From: Mactra quadrangularis
Lineage: Eukaryota; Mollusca; Bivalvia; Venerida; Mactridae
Reading direction: 5' to 3'
Length of the DNA: 64,000 nt
Assembly: GCA_025267735.1 (NCBI GenBank)
Contig: CM046299.1
Coordinates: 20,854,232-20,918,231, forward strand
This document shows positions 1 to 13,067 of the stretch, in pieces. Under the pieces are notes generated by a model, which was not told where the DNA came from, ran no database searches, and worked only from the letters and a program-made list of their open reading frames with translations. Position 1 is the first letter of the stretch; each line of letters opens with the position of its first letter. The position numbers and the translations under genes are program-made.

Positions 1-110
1 CTCTGGTACCCTTCTTATACCAAAAGGAATAAGTATGTTATATCAAATTCAGGGTACCAGGGGGCAAAGTGCTAGCTAGCGATATGCTTAGGCAACTCGC
101 CCTATATGAT
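1..110. mobile_element. MITE copy (CCCCTGGTACC family), cut by window edge
   Basis: The segment carries CTCTGGTACC near its start and GGTACCAGGGGGC followed by GCTAGC and CTTAGG at its end. The same blocks recur in the elements at 1872-1995 and 40482-40610, so this is one of three copies of a short inverted-repeat element. It lies in the intron before the last kinase exon. No coding content is visible. Confidence 0.5.
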
Positions 111-845
111 ATGTTACAGGTCATCTACCCTATCCTGACATGGGTCCACAAGAAGTTACAGAGAAGATACATACTGGATATAGAATGCCTCAACCTATAC
201 ATTGCAGTGGTGATCTGTAAGTTATTGTCGTTGCTTGTTATCTGTATATGGTTTAAGTTTTCAGGTTTGATCTGGTGACTTAAGAAAAAGAGGAAAGTTT
301 TTTTTCCTATGTAAAAGTGGCCTAGAACATAAAATTCAGAAATATTAGGATTAAAAATTTGTTGGACCTTCACCCATAAACCCATAATGTATTAAATATG
401 TTTATATCTTGTTGACCAGATTGAAATAGTCTCATGACCTTGATTATGTACAGAAAAGGTCTTTAAATACTATTGCTATTAGTAATCATATGTATTGAAA
501 TGTATTATTACAATACAGTTAATTCATTGCTTTATTTATCTAAAGGATCGGGCATGGCCAAGTGCTTACTAAGTTGGACTGGTAATAATTGGATAGCTAG
601 GTTGAGTCCCATTCAAAATCAACCCCATTGTTTCCTTTTGCTAAAATCTTTATCTTACTGGATCAGTACTGGGGGACCAGGAATAGGACTCAAAAGTTAT
701 ATACTAAGTTGTAAGAACTTGTTTCACAACTTAACTAAAATAAGTTAGTATAATCTTTACTAATTTATCCCAAGAAATCATTGATAAATGGCTTAAAATC
801 TAGTTAAAACAAGATGTAATATAATGCTGTTTTATTTCTGTACAG

Positions 846-1023
846 GTACAACTTGATGTTGATGTGTTGGGCTGAGAACCCTGAGAATCGTCCAAGTTTT
901 GGTGATATAATGCAGAATTTACATCATTTAGCTGAGAATGCAGAGAATCATATCAATATTGATAAATTACCTGATGGCTTGAGAAGTTCTGATATTATAG
1001 ATAGTATGAATTGTGTTGCTTAG
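846..1023 (+). CDS. Last coding exon of a receptor-type tyrosine kinase-like gene
   Basis: A pyrimidine-rich acceptor ending TTTCTGTACAG at 845 precedes an exon read in phase 1, with stop TAG at 1021-1023. The 58 residues begin YNLMLMCWAENPENRPSFGD, which is kinase subdomain XI: CW, then acidic/Pro residues, then the invariant Arg of RPSF. A short tail rich in Asn, Asp and Glu follows and ends DSMNCVA. The CWxxxPxxRPsF pattern is typical of tyrosine kinases rather than Ser/Thr kinases. The arrangement of helix, short tail and stop resembles RET- or Cad96Ca-type receptors, but the fragment is too small to name a subfamily. The rest of the kinase lies upstream of the window. Tail tyrosines are absent, so docking sites, if any, are elsewhere. 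Confidence 0.85.
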
Positions 1024-1560
1024 ATGACATCAATTGAATGGTGAAATATTCCATTTACATGGCTGTGACAGTATCAGCTGAATGGTGAAATATTTCATTT
1101 GTATGACTGACACAATATCAGTTGTGTGGTTAAATATTTCACTCCTATAGCCGAGAAGTTAAAAATTTGTTACTAACGATACAAATGTGTTGTGATTATG
1201 TTGAAACTATATTTCATATCTCATGGTATAAAGAACCATCTAAGCAATTTTCGTAAACAAATCATGTTTATAAAAATAGAGACTACTTGTAATGTATTAT
1301 CACAGTTGATAGCACTATGTTACAGATGTGAGACTAAAAATGAAACAACTGTGTTGTGTAATTTTTCAGTCTTTATAATCAAATGTCATCATTCCATATT
1401 ATCATCAAAAATACTTCAAATTATGTGAACACTCCTTGTAGATGGTCAAGATAAGTCTTAACATTTTGTAAAAATGTTTATCATCAAAATAGCTCTTAGA
1501 CATACCGGTATGTACAACATGTGTAAATAAATTTAAATATTTACCATTATTCAAAACCTT
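1024..1560 (+). other. Probable 3'UTR of the kinase gene
   Basis: The sequence after the stop has no open coding frame and is AT-rich. A possible poly(A) signal AATAAA is at 1526-1531, but such hexamers are common in this composition, so the 3' end is uncertain. Confidence 0.4.
1029..1160 (+). repeat. Three tandem 44-bp units in the 3'UTR
   Basis: Three diverged copies start at about 1029, 1073 and 1117, each opening ATCA(A/G)(T/C)TG followed by TGGT(G/T)AAATATTTCA. The period is exactly 44 bp. The array starts six bases after the kinase stop codon, so it is probably transcribed. Confidence 0.75.
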
Positions 1561-1871
1561 TATAATACGTCCTTGCAGTAAAACATTTAACTGTAAGGCC
1601 TTAGCATTTTTCAGAAATTTTCTGCACTTTGGTTGCTATTTTTACCCCTATCACTGAGAAGCAATAACTCATGGCTATCTGTATAGCAATGAACAACCAG
1701 TAACATATTTTATTGCATTAAAAGGCCTCTGACCAATTCGCAAACAAGGATTTGATACATTCACTGTCTAAGACAAAAATGTTTTATACAATCCTTACCA
1801 AATCTGGTCAGAATGTTCTTTACTAGAATAGCTTAGACGAGTCTGAATATGATATCTATTTTCAGGCTATT

Positions 1872-1995
1872 TTCCTAAGCAAATGCTAGCTATCACTTAC
1901 CCCTGGTACCTTGGTACTTATTTCTTTTGGAGTGAGGTCAAGGATATCAAAGGACAAAGCGTTAAGTAGCAATATCATTAGAAAACTGACCAAAT
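1872..1995. mobile_element. MITE copy (CCCCTGGTACC family)
   Basis: It shows CCTAAGC, GCTAGC and CCCCTGGTACC in order, then a degenerate second half containing GCGTTAAG. The order matches the copies at 1-110 and 40482-40610. No target duplication was identified. Confidence 0.5.
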
Positions 1996-3118
1996 GTCTT
2001 TGTAGAATTTTAGTTGCATATTTTGCCACATTTTAAAATCTTCTAAACTTGATTAACTTTGTGTAATATTGATATTAAATGTGTTCATGTTTTCTCTATA
2101 CTCTTTTTTATGCCATAAATGTATTAGAATTAGCAGTTGAGATCTTAATGTTTCAGCCCTAGGTATCCGATGATGTAGAATTAGGTATTTACATTGTTTT
2201 TGTCTACTTTGTGTAGTATTCTTTATTGTTTTACTCCCACAGATTTTACTGATCTGCAGTATATTTGAAAATCAAATCTTCATTAAGATAAATTCATTGA
2301 AATTATTATAGATCATTTGTAAGTCATTTTGATACATTGTTTAGAATGGATGTAAAAGTTTTCTTTACATTTTGTGATGCATTTTTCATATCAACTAAAA
2401 AATCATTTTTTATTCATCATGTTGTGTATTGTGTTTTTATCTAAATGGATCAGCACAAAGGTATTCTACAACCATCTTTATATACATGTAGTTAAACTAG
2501 TTTTGTGATGACCTGTTGATATCTCAGAGTCTTTGAAACCTGTTTATATAAAAGTATTGTCCAAATTTAATAACCTGTCTCTGTCTGGATACATTAAATG
2601 TAAAATATTTGCATTATTTATTGTCATGGTTATGTTAAATTGAAATTACTATATCTGCTGTGGACATCTAACAAACTGGGGTTGGCAGCTGGCAGCTAAA
2701 TTATCTGACATTTGAGCTCCATGACACCCTGTTTTGAGGATCAGTGTCCATGAGGTTGTAGACTTTTAAATCCACCTTTACACACTCTGACCATGTCTTT
2801 CTTGGAGGTCCACGCTTACCAGGGATCCTTATGCTGGTGTTTTTTTATATAGATAATATTATTTCTAATATCATCTATGGATTGATTCTGCAGCTTGGTT
2901 GATGACTTTAGAGATAAAGTTCTGGTTCAAAATTTTTCTTATATTGTTTTTTATTGGAGAAGGTTAATATATTTGGACTATAGTTTGTATGATCCTTCCT
3001 AAGGTTAGTGTAATAGTAACTATGTTGACATGACATTTTTATTGTCTCCTCTATTTGTTAGTGCTGCCATTAATTGTTGGTATGAGATGTTTTTTCTTGC
3101 TATTTATTACTTTCATTT
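1996..3118. other. AT-rich noncoding stretch
   Basis: I see no exon with convincing splice sites, no long ORF and no clear repeat here. Confidence 0.4.
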
Positions 3119-3217
3119 AACTGTCAGTGCTGCATACATTAACCCCACTTATTTAAATACTTCTGTAATCATAATCAATTTAATTTAGTGAGGTTAATGT
3201 ATGTGCCACTTACAGAT
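3119..3217. mobile_element. Palindromic MITE (CATACATTAAC family), short copy
   Basis: The left arm CTGTCAGTGCTGCATACATT and the right arm ending GTTAATGTATGTGCCACTTA are inverted copies, each continuing into ATTTAAAT-type sequence. Related elements are at 17987-18167 and 50577-51178. Confidence 0.65.
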
Positions 3218-3272
3218 GAATGAAATTTAACAATACCTGTACTTATAATCTAATAAAAGATGATATTCCATA

Positions 3273-3708
3273 TAGGGCTGTCATGATATACCGGTATACC
3301 AGTATATTGCAATACGCAGCTGTGGCAATACGTATCATGTACGAATTTAACCTACCGGTATTTGGCGATTTTTCATTTCATTGGAAAATGTTTCCCTTCA
3401 CGAAATGAAAGTACTGAAACATCAGTTTTTCCATGTTCATTCAATCTAAGCTTAAGTTACAAGAATTTTAACTGAATGGGACTCGTTTGGTTGGTCAAAC
3501 AACATATATCACATTCCTAATTGACTGTATAGACTTAAAGAAGCTAAATTTTATCAGTCGCTGCATGTAAGACTTGCAATGTTTCTGTTAAATACAGCGG
3601 AGGAATAACAAATCTAAAACCCACAATATATTGTGGTACGAATCGGGATACAGTGCTAGTGTATTTCGATATATCGCAATACGCTTCTGGCGTATCGTGA
3701 CAGCCTAA
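3273..3708. mobile_element. hAT-like MITE, copy 1
   Basis: The ends TAGGGCTGTCATGATA and TATCGTGACAGCCTAA form imperfect terminal inverted repeats. The interior contains several ACCGGTAT blocks. It aligns in opposite orientation with the copy at 14247-14679, including subterminal and central blocks. I could not find an intact 8-bp target duplication here, unlike the second copy. Confidence 0.7.
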
Positions 3709-4878
3709 CTAATACAGCCCTTTTCCTGTTTCTTTAAATAGATTTTATACATGTGTTAAAGACTAAAGTATTTGAATAAAATGTGATAAGTTTACCCAGA
3801 GATATATAAGTGATTCCTTTATACATAGTTTAGTCTTGCAAATTGGTCTGATGTATCAATATTCAACATGATATGCTCAACTTCTTTTATAACAAGTTAC
3901 ACATTTTTTTGAAATTTTTGATTTTTTAAAATCACTGGTGAGATTGTGATTAATGGATAAAAATTGAGTCTTGCACTATGACAGGGCTGAACATAAGACA
4001 GTTGTCCTATTGCCCCTGACCTATATGTGGGTTCTAGCAACTTGTTACTGCTAGTAAACATATGGTTTGAGCAAGTAAAATACATGGCTTGTTGTCCAAC
4101 TGGACAGCCTAGTTAAAAAACTAGTATCAAGCCCTAAATGATAAAAATAGCTTGTTTCAGCCATCATGAAATTGTTATGAAATAAAAAGAAAATTGAGTA
4201 TCAGATTAAATCTGTCAAGACTATAGAATAGATTATGATGTTTTAAAATAATGTGCAATATTTTCTTCTGTCTCATTTACATATAACCTGTTTATGAAAA
4301 ATCCATTCCATTATTCAGTATTAGTGTACTGACATTTTTATATTATAGACTTTATCCAGGAACTCAAAGTATTTGGTTTTTCCCTCGAATGCAAACAAAC
4401 ATTTCAAAAGCTGACATAGCACAGTGGTATAGGGGGAAAAAATGTGAAATCCTAAGATTCCGTAACAATTGCTCAGCGTATTACTACATCCTTATTTATT
4501 TACATAAAGTTACGATTAGTTTTGTACTGACTGATCAATTATATTTAATACATTGATTTTCACCGAAGAAGGAAAAGTTGTCAGTTCTCTATGGAAGAGT
4601 AAACCAGTGCTGGTAAAAATATGTTCAGTCTTTAGTTCAGGTGAAAACCCCCATTTACTTAAGTTCCAGATCGTATCTAGTATTTAACTATACGTAATAA
4701 TTACACAAAGCATGTAGTTTTTATTTACATTTTCTTCTATGTATTATTTTATTATATTTAACTACCATGGCATGAAATCCATAACAGTTTTGATTATATT
4801 TTTGTTTTATTTGATTAATTCTTTTTAAGCATTTTTTTATGTATTTACAGTGTCCTTACAATATTATTTGATAAGATT

Positions 4879-5258
4879 TAGGGGCGTATTTGATTCGCTA
4901 GATCTGAGTAATCGGAGTTCTCCGATCACTGAAAAATTGAATCAAACGTTTCAGATTACACGCGCTCGGAGTACTCCGAATATACCTGCCTTTTAGGAGG
5001 AGTAAGCAGAGTATGACGTAATTAAAGAGACCCAAGTTTGAATGCTTGGATTGCAAATGTTGTTTTTGACCATATTTTAACTTATTTTTTGTCAAATCGT
5101 CATCATACTCTTTTTATGAACTGCTGTCTTCTAACAAAAAACAACCTGTAACCTTTTCCATCATTCTTGTGTTTTGCTACAAGATTGCGACATTTGATTC
5201 ATCGGTGCTCGTAGAGTAAATTGGAGTACTCAGAGTAGACTGAATCAAACACGCCCTA
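4879..5258. mobile_element. MITE with TAGGG(G)CGTxTTTGATTC ends
   Basis: The left end TAGGGGCGTATTTGATTC is matched by GAATCAAACACGCCCTA at the right end. Internal copies of CGGAGTACTCCGA-like sequence add further dyads. About 380 bp, no ORF. The termini suggest a hAT-type nonautonomous element, but no target duplication was found. Confidence 0.65.
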
Positions 5259-5272
5259 GAATGTAGTACTTA

Positions 5273-5365
5273 ACTATCTCCCTTTTGTTTATAAATAGAG
5301 TATAAGTTTTTAGTACTTTATTATCTCCCTTTTGTATGAAAAATAGAGTATAAGTATTATGTATG
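5273..5365. repeat. 48-bp tandem duplication containing TATCTCCCTTTTGT
   Basis: Two copies of a unit with TATCTCCCTTTTGT followed by AATAGAGTATAAGT start at 5273 and 5321. It lies directly beside the preceding MITE. Confidence 0.65.
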
Positions 5366-7711
5366 AATGATCTCTATGTTTAGAACCAAGGTGTTTAAGA
5401 TCTATCTTTAATGTTATTTTTAATCTTATTTAGAGTTAATAAAAATGTTCTAAGATAATACCACCAACTTTGTTAGCTGAGATTACTAGAGTACATTTTT
5501 TGAGATCCATTAATATTTCGTTGCATAGGCATGTATAGTGTGACAATATTAACCTGAGCTTGAACTACCTAATTGAACTTGAACTACACTTCACTTACAT
5601 TAAATTGTGAGTCTCCATATGCCAGTATACGGTTATACACATGTTTATAACAACCTATGTGACTATTTTAAAACAGTATGTTATTGTACTTTTAATTTTG
5701 GAAACATTAGTTTTTGGGAAACACGTAAGTTTGCAATATTGTGGCACAGTTTCAAAGTATTTATTCTTATAAAAACAAAATTAATTGTTCAGTATGTGTA
5801 TTTTACCGAAGGCTTCCGATAAAGCGTGATTTACAAACCAAGACAAAAATAGACTGTAAATACTAAGTTTAATATATTCTTGCAAGGTCAAGCTCAGGTT
5901 AATTTTGTCGGACTATACAACCTGTTGTACTGTTGGCTTTTTAATCTGTTCTGACTTGTTTCAGAGAGTACTCAGACCAATTGAGATTAGTAAATTTCCT
6001 GGTTCCCACAACCTAGGTTCATTTTCAAGTTTTTTCTGTATTAATTTGTTAACAAGATTGAATAAATACATCAGGGATGTAGAAATCGGTTCTAAATGTG
6101 TACAAAAAAGCAATTCATTAATAGTTGCTTTATCCACAAAGGTACAATCAGTACAAATCAGTAAAATCAGACAGAGCTAGAAATTATTTACTGACCTTAT
6201 TGTTTAAAAAAGAAAGTTTCGTATGGCAAAACGTTGTATAAGTAAACAATAATGAAGTGATGTGTGTTGGTAGTATTTTTATTCAATATACATGTACTTA
6301 GACCTTATTGTTTGTAATACAGTTCTATGTATATATATATTAGATTTACATTTTTTGTACTTATTGTTTATCTTGACTAGTCCTATTATTATATACTTGT
6401 AATATTATATCTATATAAAATTTTTGTTGTATATTTTATGTTGTAATATATTTATAAGTTTTATCATACATTTTCATAAAAAAAAATTCCATTTTGTTTA
6501 CATTTTGTAATGATATTTACTCTTAATCGATGTCTATCTGTACTCTTATAATGTACTAGAAAAAATATTACCAAGTGTGTGAAAATCAATTATTTAGTAT
6601 TTTACATATTTTTGAACGATCATTTAGCATGCGTTCAAAAAAGTTTTAATAATAATATGGAGTTTTCCCAAAATTCAAAAGGCAGTGTTACGAAATATCG
6701 TAATTTTAACTTATTGATAAAATATCTTAGTTTTTCGTTGTGAAACATGGCAAGTTTGTTTACTCATGCATGTATCTGAAGGATATATGTTTTAACATTG
6801 TTGTATGATGTGCTGGCCACACTTGTTGTTATATAAAAAAATTGAAAACTCATCTTCATAATTTTCATCCAAAATTCTGTTATTTATATATAAATATGGC
6901 TTAACTCTGTAATATTATGTACTTATTAGGTTTATACACAATTATGCATTTTATTTCTTAGTAGCTTATTTCATTGACACTTTTTGTTGATATGTTGCCA
7001 TTTGTCTGTTTGATATCTCAGGCCATAGAAAGTTTATTGTTTTATTCTCATCTGAATTTTGAAAAAATAGGGAATTGGGCATATGTTATCGTACAGTTTC
7101 ATGTCACACAGACTTGTATCAAACTGTACACTATAGAAAGACAAAATTTATTATTACTGTAACAGTCTTACTGTGTCCTATTTGACTTATTTTCCATTTT
7201 AATGTTTTAAAAATTGTAATTCTATTGTCCAAAACATTTTGCTCTTTTGAACCTTTTTCCTTAATCAAAATGGTTAGGTGAGTATGAAAATTAAACAATT
7301 AATTTCTATGGCCTTATAGAATTCTAGATATATAAAAGATTCAATCTTGCCGTAGTTATAACTGTGATTTTAGATAGATACATTCCTAGTTTACAAATTC
7401 TAGTTTATTGATGGATGCATTGTAATAATGCTACTTTCAAGTTTAAATTTAACTGTCTGGTGATCTTCTACGTAGGTATACCTTGGATATCAAAGGTAGT
7501 AGTAATACTGTACTAAAGTTTGCTGGTAAGACCATCATATTAAATGTTCTTAATAGCGGGATGGTCTTAATATTGGACCCTTTTCTTTACAAAATAAGCT
7601 TTTGGGACTTAAAAGTTGTCAAAAAATCACATGATTTTGCAATAACCATAGTGGTCTTTATTGTTTATTTTTTGTGCAATAAGTTATAAGGCCTAACACA
7701 TAACTTGCTAG

Positions 7712-7713
<2 letters not shown>
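5366..7713. other. AT-rich noncoding stretch
   Basis: ORFs of 60-90 codons occur here, but they lack recognisable domains, splice context or GC elevation. I see nothing supportable. Confidence 0.4.
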
Positions 7714-7746
<33 letters not shown>

Positions 7747-7815
7747 GACTTTATTTAACGAGGCTACACTTTTGGATAAATCCAATCTTCCATGTGGACC
7801 TCTGGGCTATTATCA
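7714..7815 (-). mobile_element. 3' tail of a retroelement ending in (ATT)n
   Basis: On the minus strand this reads AGGTCCACATGGAAGATTGG, then GTGTAGCCTCGTTAAATAAA and an ATT microsatellite. The same tail is seen at 34791-34865 (plus) and in part at 22716-22762 (minus). A constant 3' sequence ending in a simple repeat is typical of non-LTR retrotransposons or their SINEs. Confidence 0.55.
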
Positions 7816-7994
7816 CTTGTATACTGATTTGATAAGTGATTATAAACTTAAAAGTTGACTGATTTTCTGTAAACTAGCTGTATAGTCTATGTAAGAACTA
7901 TTTTCTCTAATTGTGAAGTCTGAGGCATATTTATGTAGAAAACCACTGAGGAGTCCTAAATGTTTTAACTTAGCTGTTAACATGACTAGATATA

Positions 7995-8374
7995 CACTGC
8001 CCTCTAAAAGTTCCTTCACACATTTACAATTTACATTGTACTACATGGAGTTTTAAAAAGTTGTAAAAGCAAATTATTGTTAAATTAATTTTTATTTTGC
8101 TTTTGTAATCAGTACACTTTTATTTTAGATGTGAAATTACAAAAACATCTAAAACTTGCTATTGGTTTATTGTGGTACATTGACCATAGTTTTGGAGGCT
8201 GATAGATAATATTTGCTGCAACTCGAATACATGTATAAAATGAAAGGTACCCATAGAAATATTGTTTCCAAGGCATTGGATAATAATGATCTAAATAAAC
8301 AATGATATAATTATCCAGCATTTTGAACTTGGTATTTGTAACAGTTCAATTATTTGTACTTTTGGAAGGCAGTG
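7995..8374. mobile_element. Tc1/mariner-like MITE with TA flanks
   Basis: The ends CACTGCCCTCTAAAAGT and ACTTTTGGAAGGCAGTG are inverted repeats, each bordered directly by TA (7993-7994 and 8375-8376). The 380-bp interior encodes no transposase. TA flanks plus CACTGCC-type termini fit a nonautonomous Tc1/mariner element. Confidence 0.75.
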
Positions 8375-11300
8375 TATTTATTTTGATAAACTATGTGATT
8401 GCATTGTATTACAGTATATTATTAGTTCTAAGTTTATGAAATAGTACTTTATTTATTGGATTCTACAAATTTATTATAGTTTCATTGTTGAACTAGTTCA
8501 GGTAGTTTTAATCTATCACTCATGTATCACAACAGCTCTCCACATTGTATTCTAGCTGAATCAAAAATACAACCATTTTGTTTGTTTATAATGTTATGCT
8601 CATTCACCGCTGCCATATTTATTTATAATTGGATATCTTTGAAATAGTCATACATACAGTATTTCTAATTTTCTTACTCTTGATATTATAAAATGTAATC
8701 TTTATTATTAGTAATCCCAGTTTTACGATACATGTATATTAATATTTTAAGTTTTAGTCTATTCTAATTTATGTAAGTTTGATTTTTGAAACAAATTTTT
8801 ACGAGTTAGATTAAACAATCAAGTCTGCTTCCTGGTCCCTGATGGGCTAGTTGGATAAATTTGGTGCTGAAGTAAACAGCAAAATAAGATTTTGTTGTGA
8901 TTTTAAACAACACAGAGCTAGCTTTCGTATGATTACCAGTTCATCATCATGACCTCTTGGTATAGCCCATTCTGCTAAAACAATACCCGGTAATGTTCTT
9001 GTAAAGTAACTTAGTTGTCACTATTTTAATTTATTCATGAAAGTGACAAAATGAATTATGGTGATTTGCACAATTTTGGATGATATTAGTACAGAAACAC
9101 TACCTCTTTTTGTATCATGATTACCTAGCAGTCTTTTTACCAGTTTTTTTTCTATTTATGTAGGAACATATGCCTACTTAATCATTGAACATAAAAACTG
9201 TACAATACTAGAATGCTGGCTGAATAATGTATGTTTTATTACTTTAACTACTAAAATATATGCCTGACACTTGCCTTTTTCTACCATAGTACTTAGAAAC
9301 ACTTTTATAAAAATATGTTCTCTTCACTGTCAAAAACACCCTAATGTTATTCTATAGTTTTGCTCATATAATCAAGGTTTAACTATTTTTAGGTTATGTA
9401 GGTTTGTGTATGTGATTGACCACATAGGTCATGCATTTTAGAATTTAGTTGTGACCAGTAATTATGGAATTATGTCCCTTTAATGTTTAAGTGCTCTCTA
9501 TGTTTGTATGATCTATTTATACAGACAAAATATTATGAATTCAACTTCACTGAGACTGCTTGACAATTTTTTATTTTTCACTGATTTGACTTTTTATTTG
9601 CTGCCATGTTTGATTGATTTTGTGCAATTTTATGCAACTCTAACATATGCTATAGCACTTTTACTATATCTCAGTTCACTATTTTATAGATTTTTTGTTT
9701 GTTTTTGAAATATTAGTAAATTAATGTAGTTTTGTCATGTTTTTATTTTAATTTGTAGTGTACCTTTTTTATCAATATTTTTGCCATATTTTATTATTTA
9801 AGTTTATATGCTTGTTGTTTTTTATTCTATGATTATTTATTATTGTATGTTTCTGTGTGTATAGATTTCATTATTATTGTTTTTTTGCAAATTGTAGACT
9901 AACAACCATGGCAAAGTATTTAGTTGTTAATTATATTGTAAAGTGACTTTTATTGCTTTATATCTGAAACTATTTAGGTTTTAAAGGTACAAGTTCACAG
10001 ATTTGGTTTATTTTTTCTATAATTTTATTATATCATTCAGGGTCTGTCATTGTGTCAAAAAAATAATTCTTATTATTTTAAGACAAACTGACCTGTTGCA
10101 AGAAATATACTATTAAAGTCACAAAAATGCACTTAAGGTGTCTATATCTTGACATACGGGGTAGATATTTACTACATGTAACAATATCATTTGTAGTGTA
10201 TGTCAATTTGCTCTAAAATTGTCATTAGCAGAACACTACTTTCCTGCTTCCAAAATATTTCCATACAATTTTGATAGTTTCAGAAAAGTTTGTGAATGAG
10301 TATCTTTAATAAAGATTATGTGTTGTGTATTAGATACATGTACCCATGCTAAAAGTCAGAAATGCCAGTATCTATTGTCAAACAACAAGTTTTTTCAATC
10401 TTTTTGTTGTTGTAATTTTTTTCATCAGTAGGCTTCAACTATGATAATTTGGCACTTGCAGGGTCAAAGACTATCTATGCATGGTTGCCTTCTGCTTTCT
10501 ACTTAAATTTGATTGTTTTGTTTTAAATTTCATGGCTTTATCAAATGTGAGTTTTTTTACACAAAAGAACACTGGATGAATGAAAAACAAGAAAATGTAG
10601 CATTATCTGTATTTTCTAATTTAAATAGCGAAGCTTAGTTATCTCCCCTATTGTAATTGTATACGGAAAGAAACAATAAAAACTGGTTTGTATAAAAAAA
10701 AATTTTTCATTTATCAATCCAGCCTAAAATTAGGTCCAAGCCAGTATCCTTGATTTCATTGATCACTTACACTATAGCACTAGTGAGATAATTGACCTTT
10801 TATGGATGTGTAGAACATTTTTGTCATAAGTATGAAATTGTTCTGATTTGACTGTTATAATTTGCTTTAATTTACATCATCATGAGTGAAAAATTCCTGG
10901 ATTGTGATTTCAGTATTTTTAGAATAAATAACTTCAAGTAATTTTTATGAAATCTGTCTTTTTAAGTATTATTGAAAGTAGGTTTTCAGTATTTTCATTC
11001 TTTTAACTTCCACCCATGTACCTGCACTGTGTCTTTTAAAATGCAAGTACCAAATTATCATTGAAGTTTACTTTGAGTATTTAAGTTTTGAATCATGGTA
11101 ACTGGTTATTACTGTATGCATTTGCATGGGTAACATTTTCAGAACTTGTTCTGAAGTTAAAGAGTTTGGGATCCTGATATTTTCCGAAAAGTTTGTAAAA
11201 GTAGCTGAAATCATGCAATTTCAGAAATCCAAAATTTCAGAGAGTTTTGAATTTTGATTCATGCCTTTGGTATTTTGATTACAAGGTATAAAATAATATA

Positions 11301-12011
11301 TTATGATACAGTACATATTTACTACATTTGTATATGAACTGTTGACATCATTTTAAAGCAATTGGTTGTAACAATGTTAATTTAAACTATCTCCTTTCTT
11401 ATTTGTGTTCTATGTTGCAACATCATGGTATATGGTTTATATTGTACAACATTTTGGCTTCAGTTAGATGAATAAATGTTGAAGTATAGTTTTCCTTTGT
11501 TGTTTTACTGTATCAATGATTTAGCTCAGATGTTAAAGTGACTGACAAGGAATCCAGATGTCAAGTGTATGATTCCTGGGTCCATTTGCACCCAATGTAA
11601 ATAACCAACTAGGAACTGTGTGATTGCATCCCAAGATTGTCCCACAGACATTCAAGCTTCAAGAATTGGAAGACATGAATATAACAGAAGTATAATGCAG
11701 CACTTGTACTCTCTGGCCTTGAAGCTAGCTTTTATGGCAATGCGGTACAGTGTTCACTTATCACTTAAGAGGTTGTGGGTTTGAATCTTTGTTTGGACCA
11801 TGGATTTTTATCGTGTTACATTTGTCTCCATATAAATTAGTTTTTGTTTCTTTATCTATATTTTCTTTGTTATATAAAAAACCCTTAGAATAACTAAACC
11901 AGTACCATCAGGGTCTTGGTCCTAGCGTCATTTGAAGGCCTAAAAAAACTTATATAACAACTCAAATATATAATTTATAATAATATAAAATAATCTCTAT
12001 CATTGCAACTA
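8375..12011. other. AT-rich noncoding stretch
   Basis: No exon or element is supportable. The region is dominated by A/T runs and scattered short motifs, including one TTATCTCCCC at 10639. Confidence 0.4.
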
Positions 12012-12205
12012 TCATTTCTACAGCCATTCTCCCTCCTACCACTGATTCTATATCATGTAGAGCAGTTGTCAGTCACTGACAGTAGAATACACTTGGTCAA
12101 TGATTTACTACTAAATTCAGGAATTGGCCTTTCAAGGAACAGTGAGTAGGTTGACTGACTTCTGTGCTAAAACATATACAATGTGTTGCTATGGCGTTAA
12201 ACAAA
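12012..12205 (+). mobile_element. SINE, 3' portion
   Basis: The segment matches the body and tail of the fuller SINE at 32510-32805: CCATTCTCCCTCCTACCA, GCAGTTGTCAGTCACTGACA, CAGTGAGTAGGTTGACTGAC and the tail GCTATGGCGTTAAAC. The tRNA-like head is missing. Confidence 0.7.
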
Positions 12206-12357
12206 ATATATTATATATATACTGCTACCAATAGTAGATTGGTTGCCACCATCAATTTATATGAAGTTATAAGCAGTTACTTACACAACATAGGAACAAT
12301 GTCTTCTTTACTTGAACTCTTATAGCAAGTACTGAAATAATCACTGTGCCTACACCA

Positions 12358-12632
12358 CAGGACTTCTCGGGATTTAACTGTAAACCGTATACTGTACTGT
12401 GACTGACAACTGCCCTACATGATTAAGAATGGGTGTAAGGAGGGAGAATGGTCGTAGAAACTATTTTATAATCAAACTCCCAAAAAGAATGTACAGCCCG
12501 TGAATTGGTGGAGTGAAGCAATCATAGGTAAATTTCTTGCTCAATGAAATTTTAGCAGTGCCCCAAGGTGAGGTTCGAACTCGGTACCTTCTCGATCCCA
12601 AACATGCATCCTACCACTAGACTACTAGAAAT
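12358..12632 (-). mobile_element. tRNA-derived SINE, antisense
   Basis: The minus strand has a tRNA-like head (A box near TAGTCTAGTGGTAGG, B box GGTTCGAAC..., in reverse at about 12566-12620). The shared body follows, with the complement of CTCCCTCCTTACA and GGGCAGTTGTCAGTCAC. The head differs from that at 32510, so this is a second head type on the same body. Confidence 0.65.
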
Positions 12633-13067
12633 CCATAACCCCTGGATTCATAGTCAGACACTATCCAGTGAGCTAATTGAATTTATAGAGATCAAAAATA
12701 AACAACAACAAGTCTGTATTCAGTATTTCTTCAACTATTTACTATAACTTGTATATTTTCTAATATTTTAGCAAAGTAAAATTGACATAATAACTAACCA
12801 TATACATAAAATGTTGGCAGTAAAAGAATCTAAAAGATTTACATAATACATAAAACAAAATACATTTAAATATTTATACATATAATGTAAGCTAAATGAT
12901 CACAGATATGCAAATATGCAAATAATTAAATAATTACATGTGATTGACACAATGTGAAATATATGAAGAAAAATTTATTAACATATATGTACTGGGTATG
13001 TTATGTGTGATTGATTCATAAAAAAATTGTAGCACAACTTTTGTCAAAAATAACTATTAACCAGAAG

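Noticed and set aside
12560..12632. tRNA gene on the minus strand
   Set aside because: Same reason: tRNA-like promoter boxes joined to the shared SINE body.
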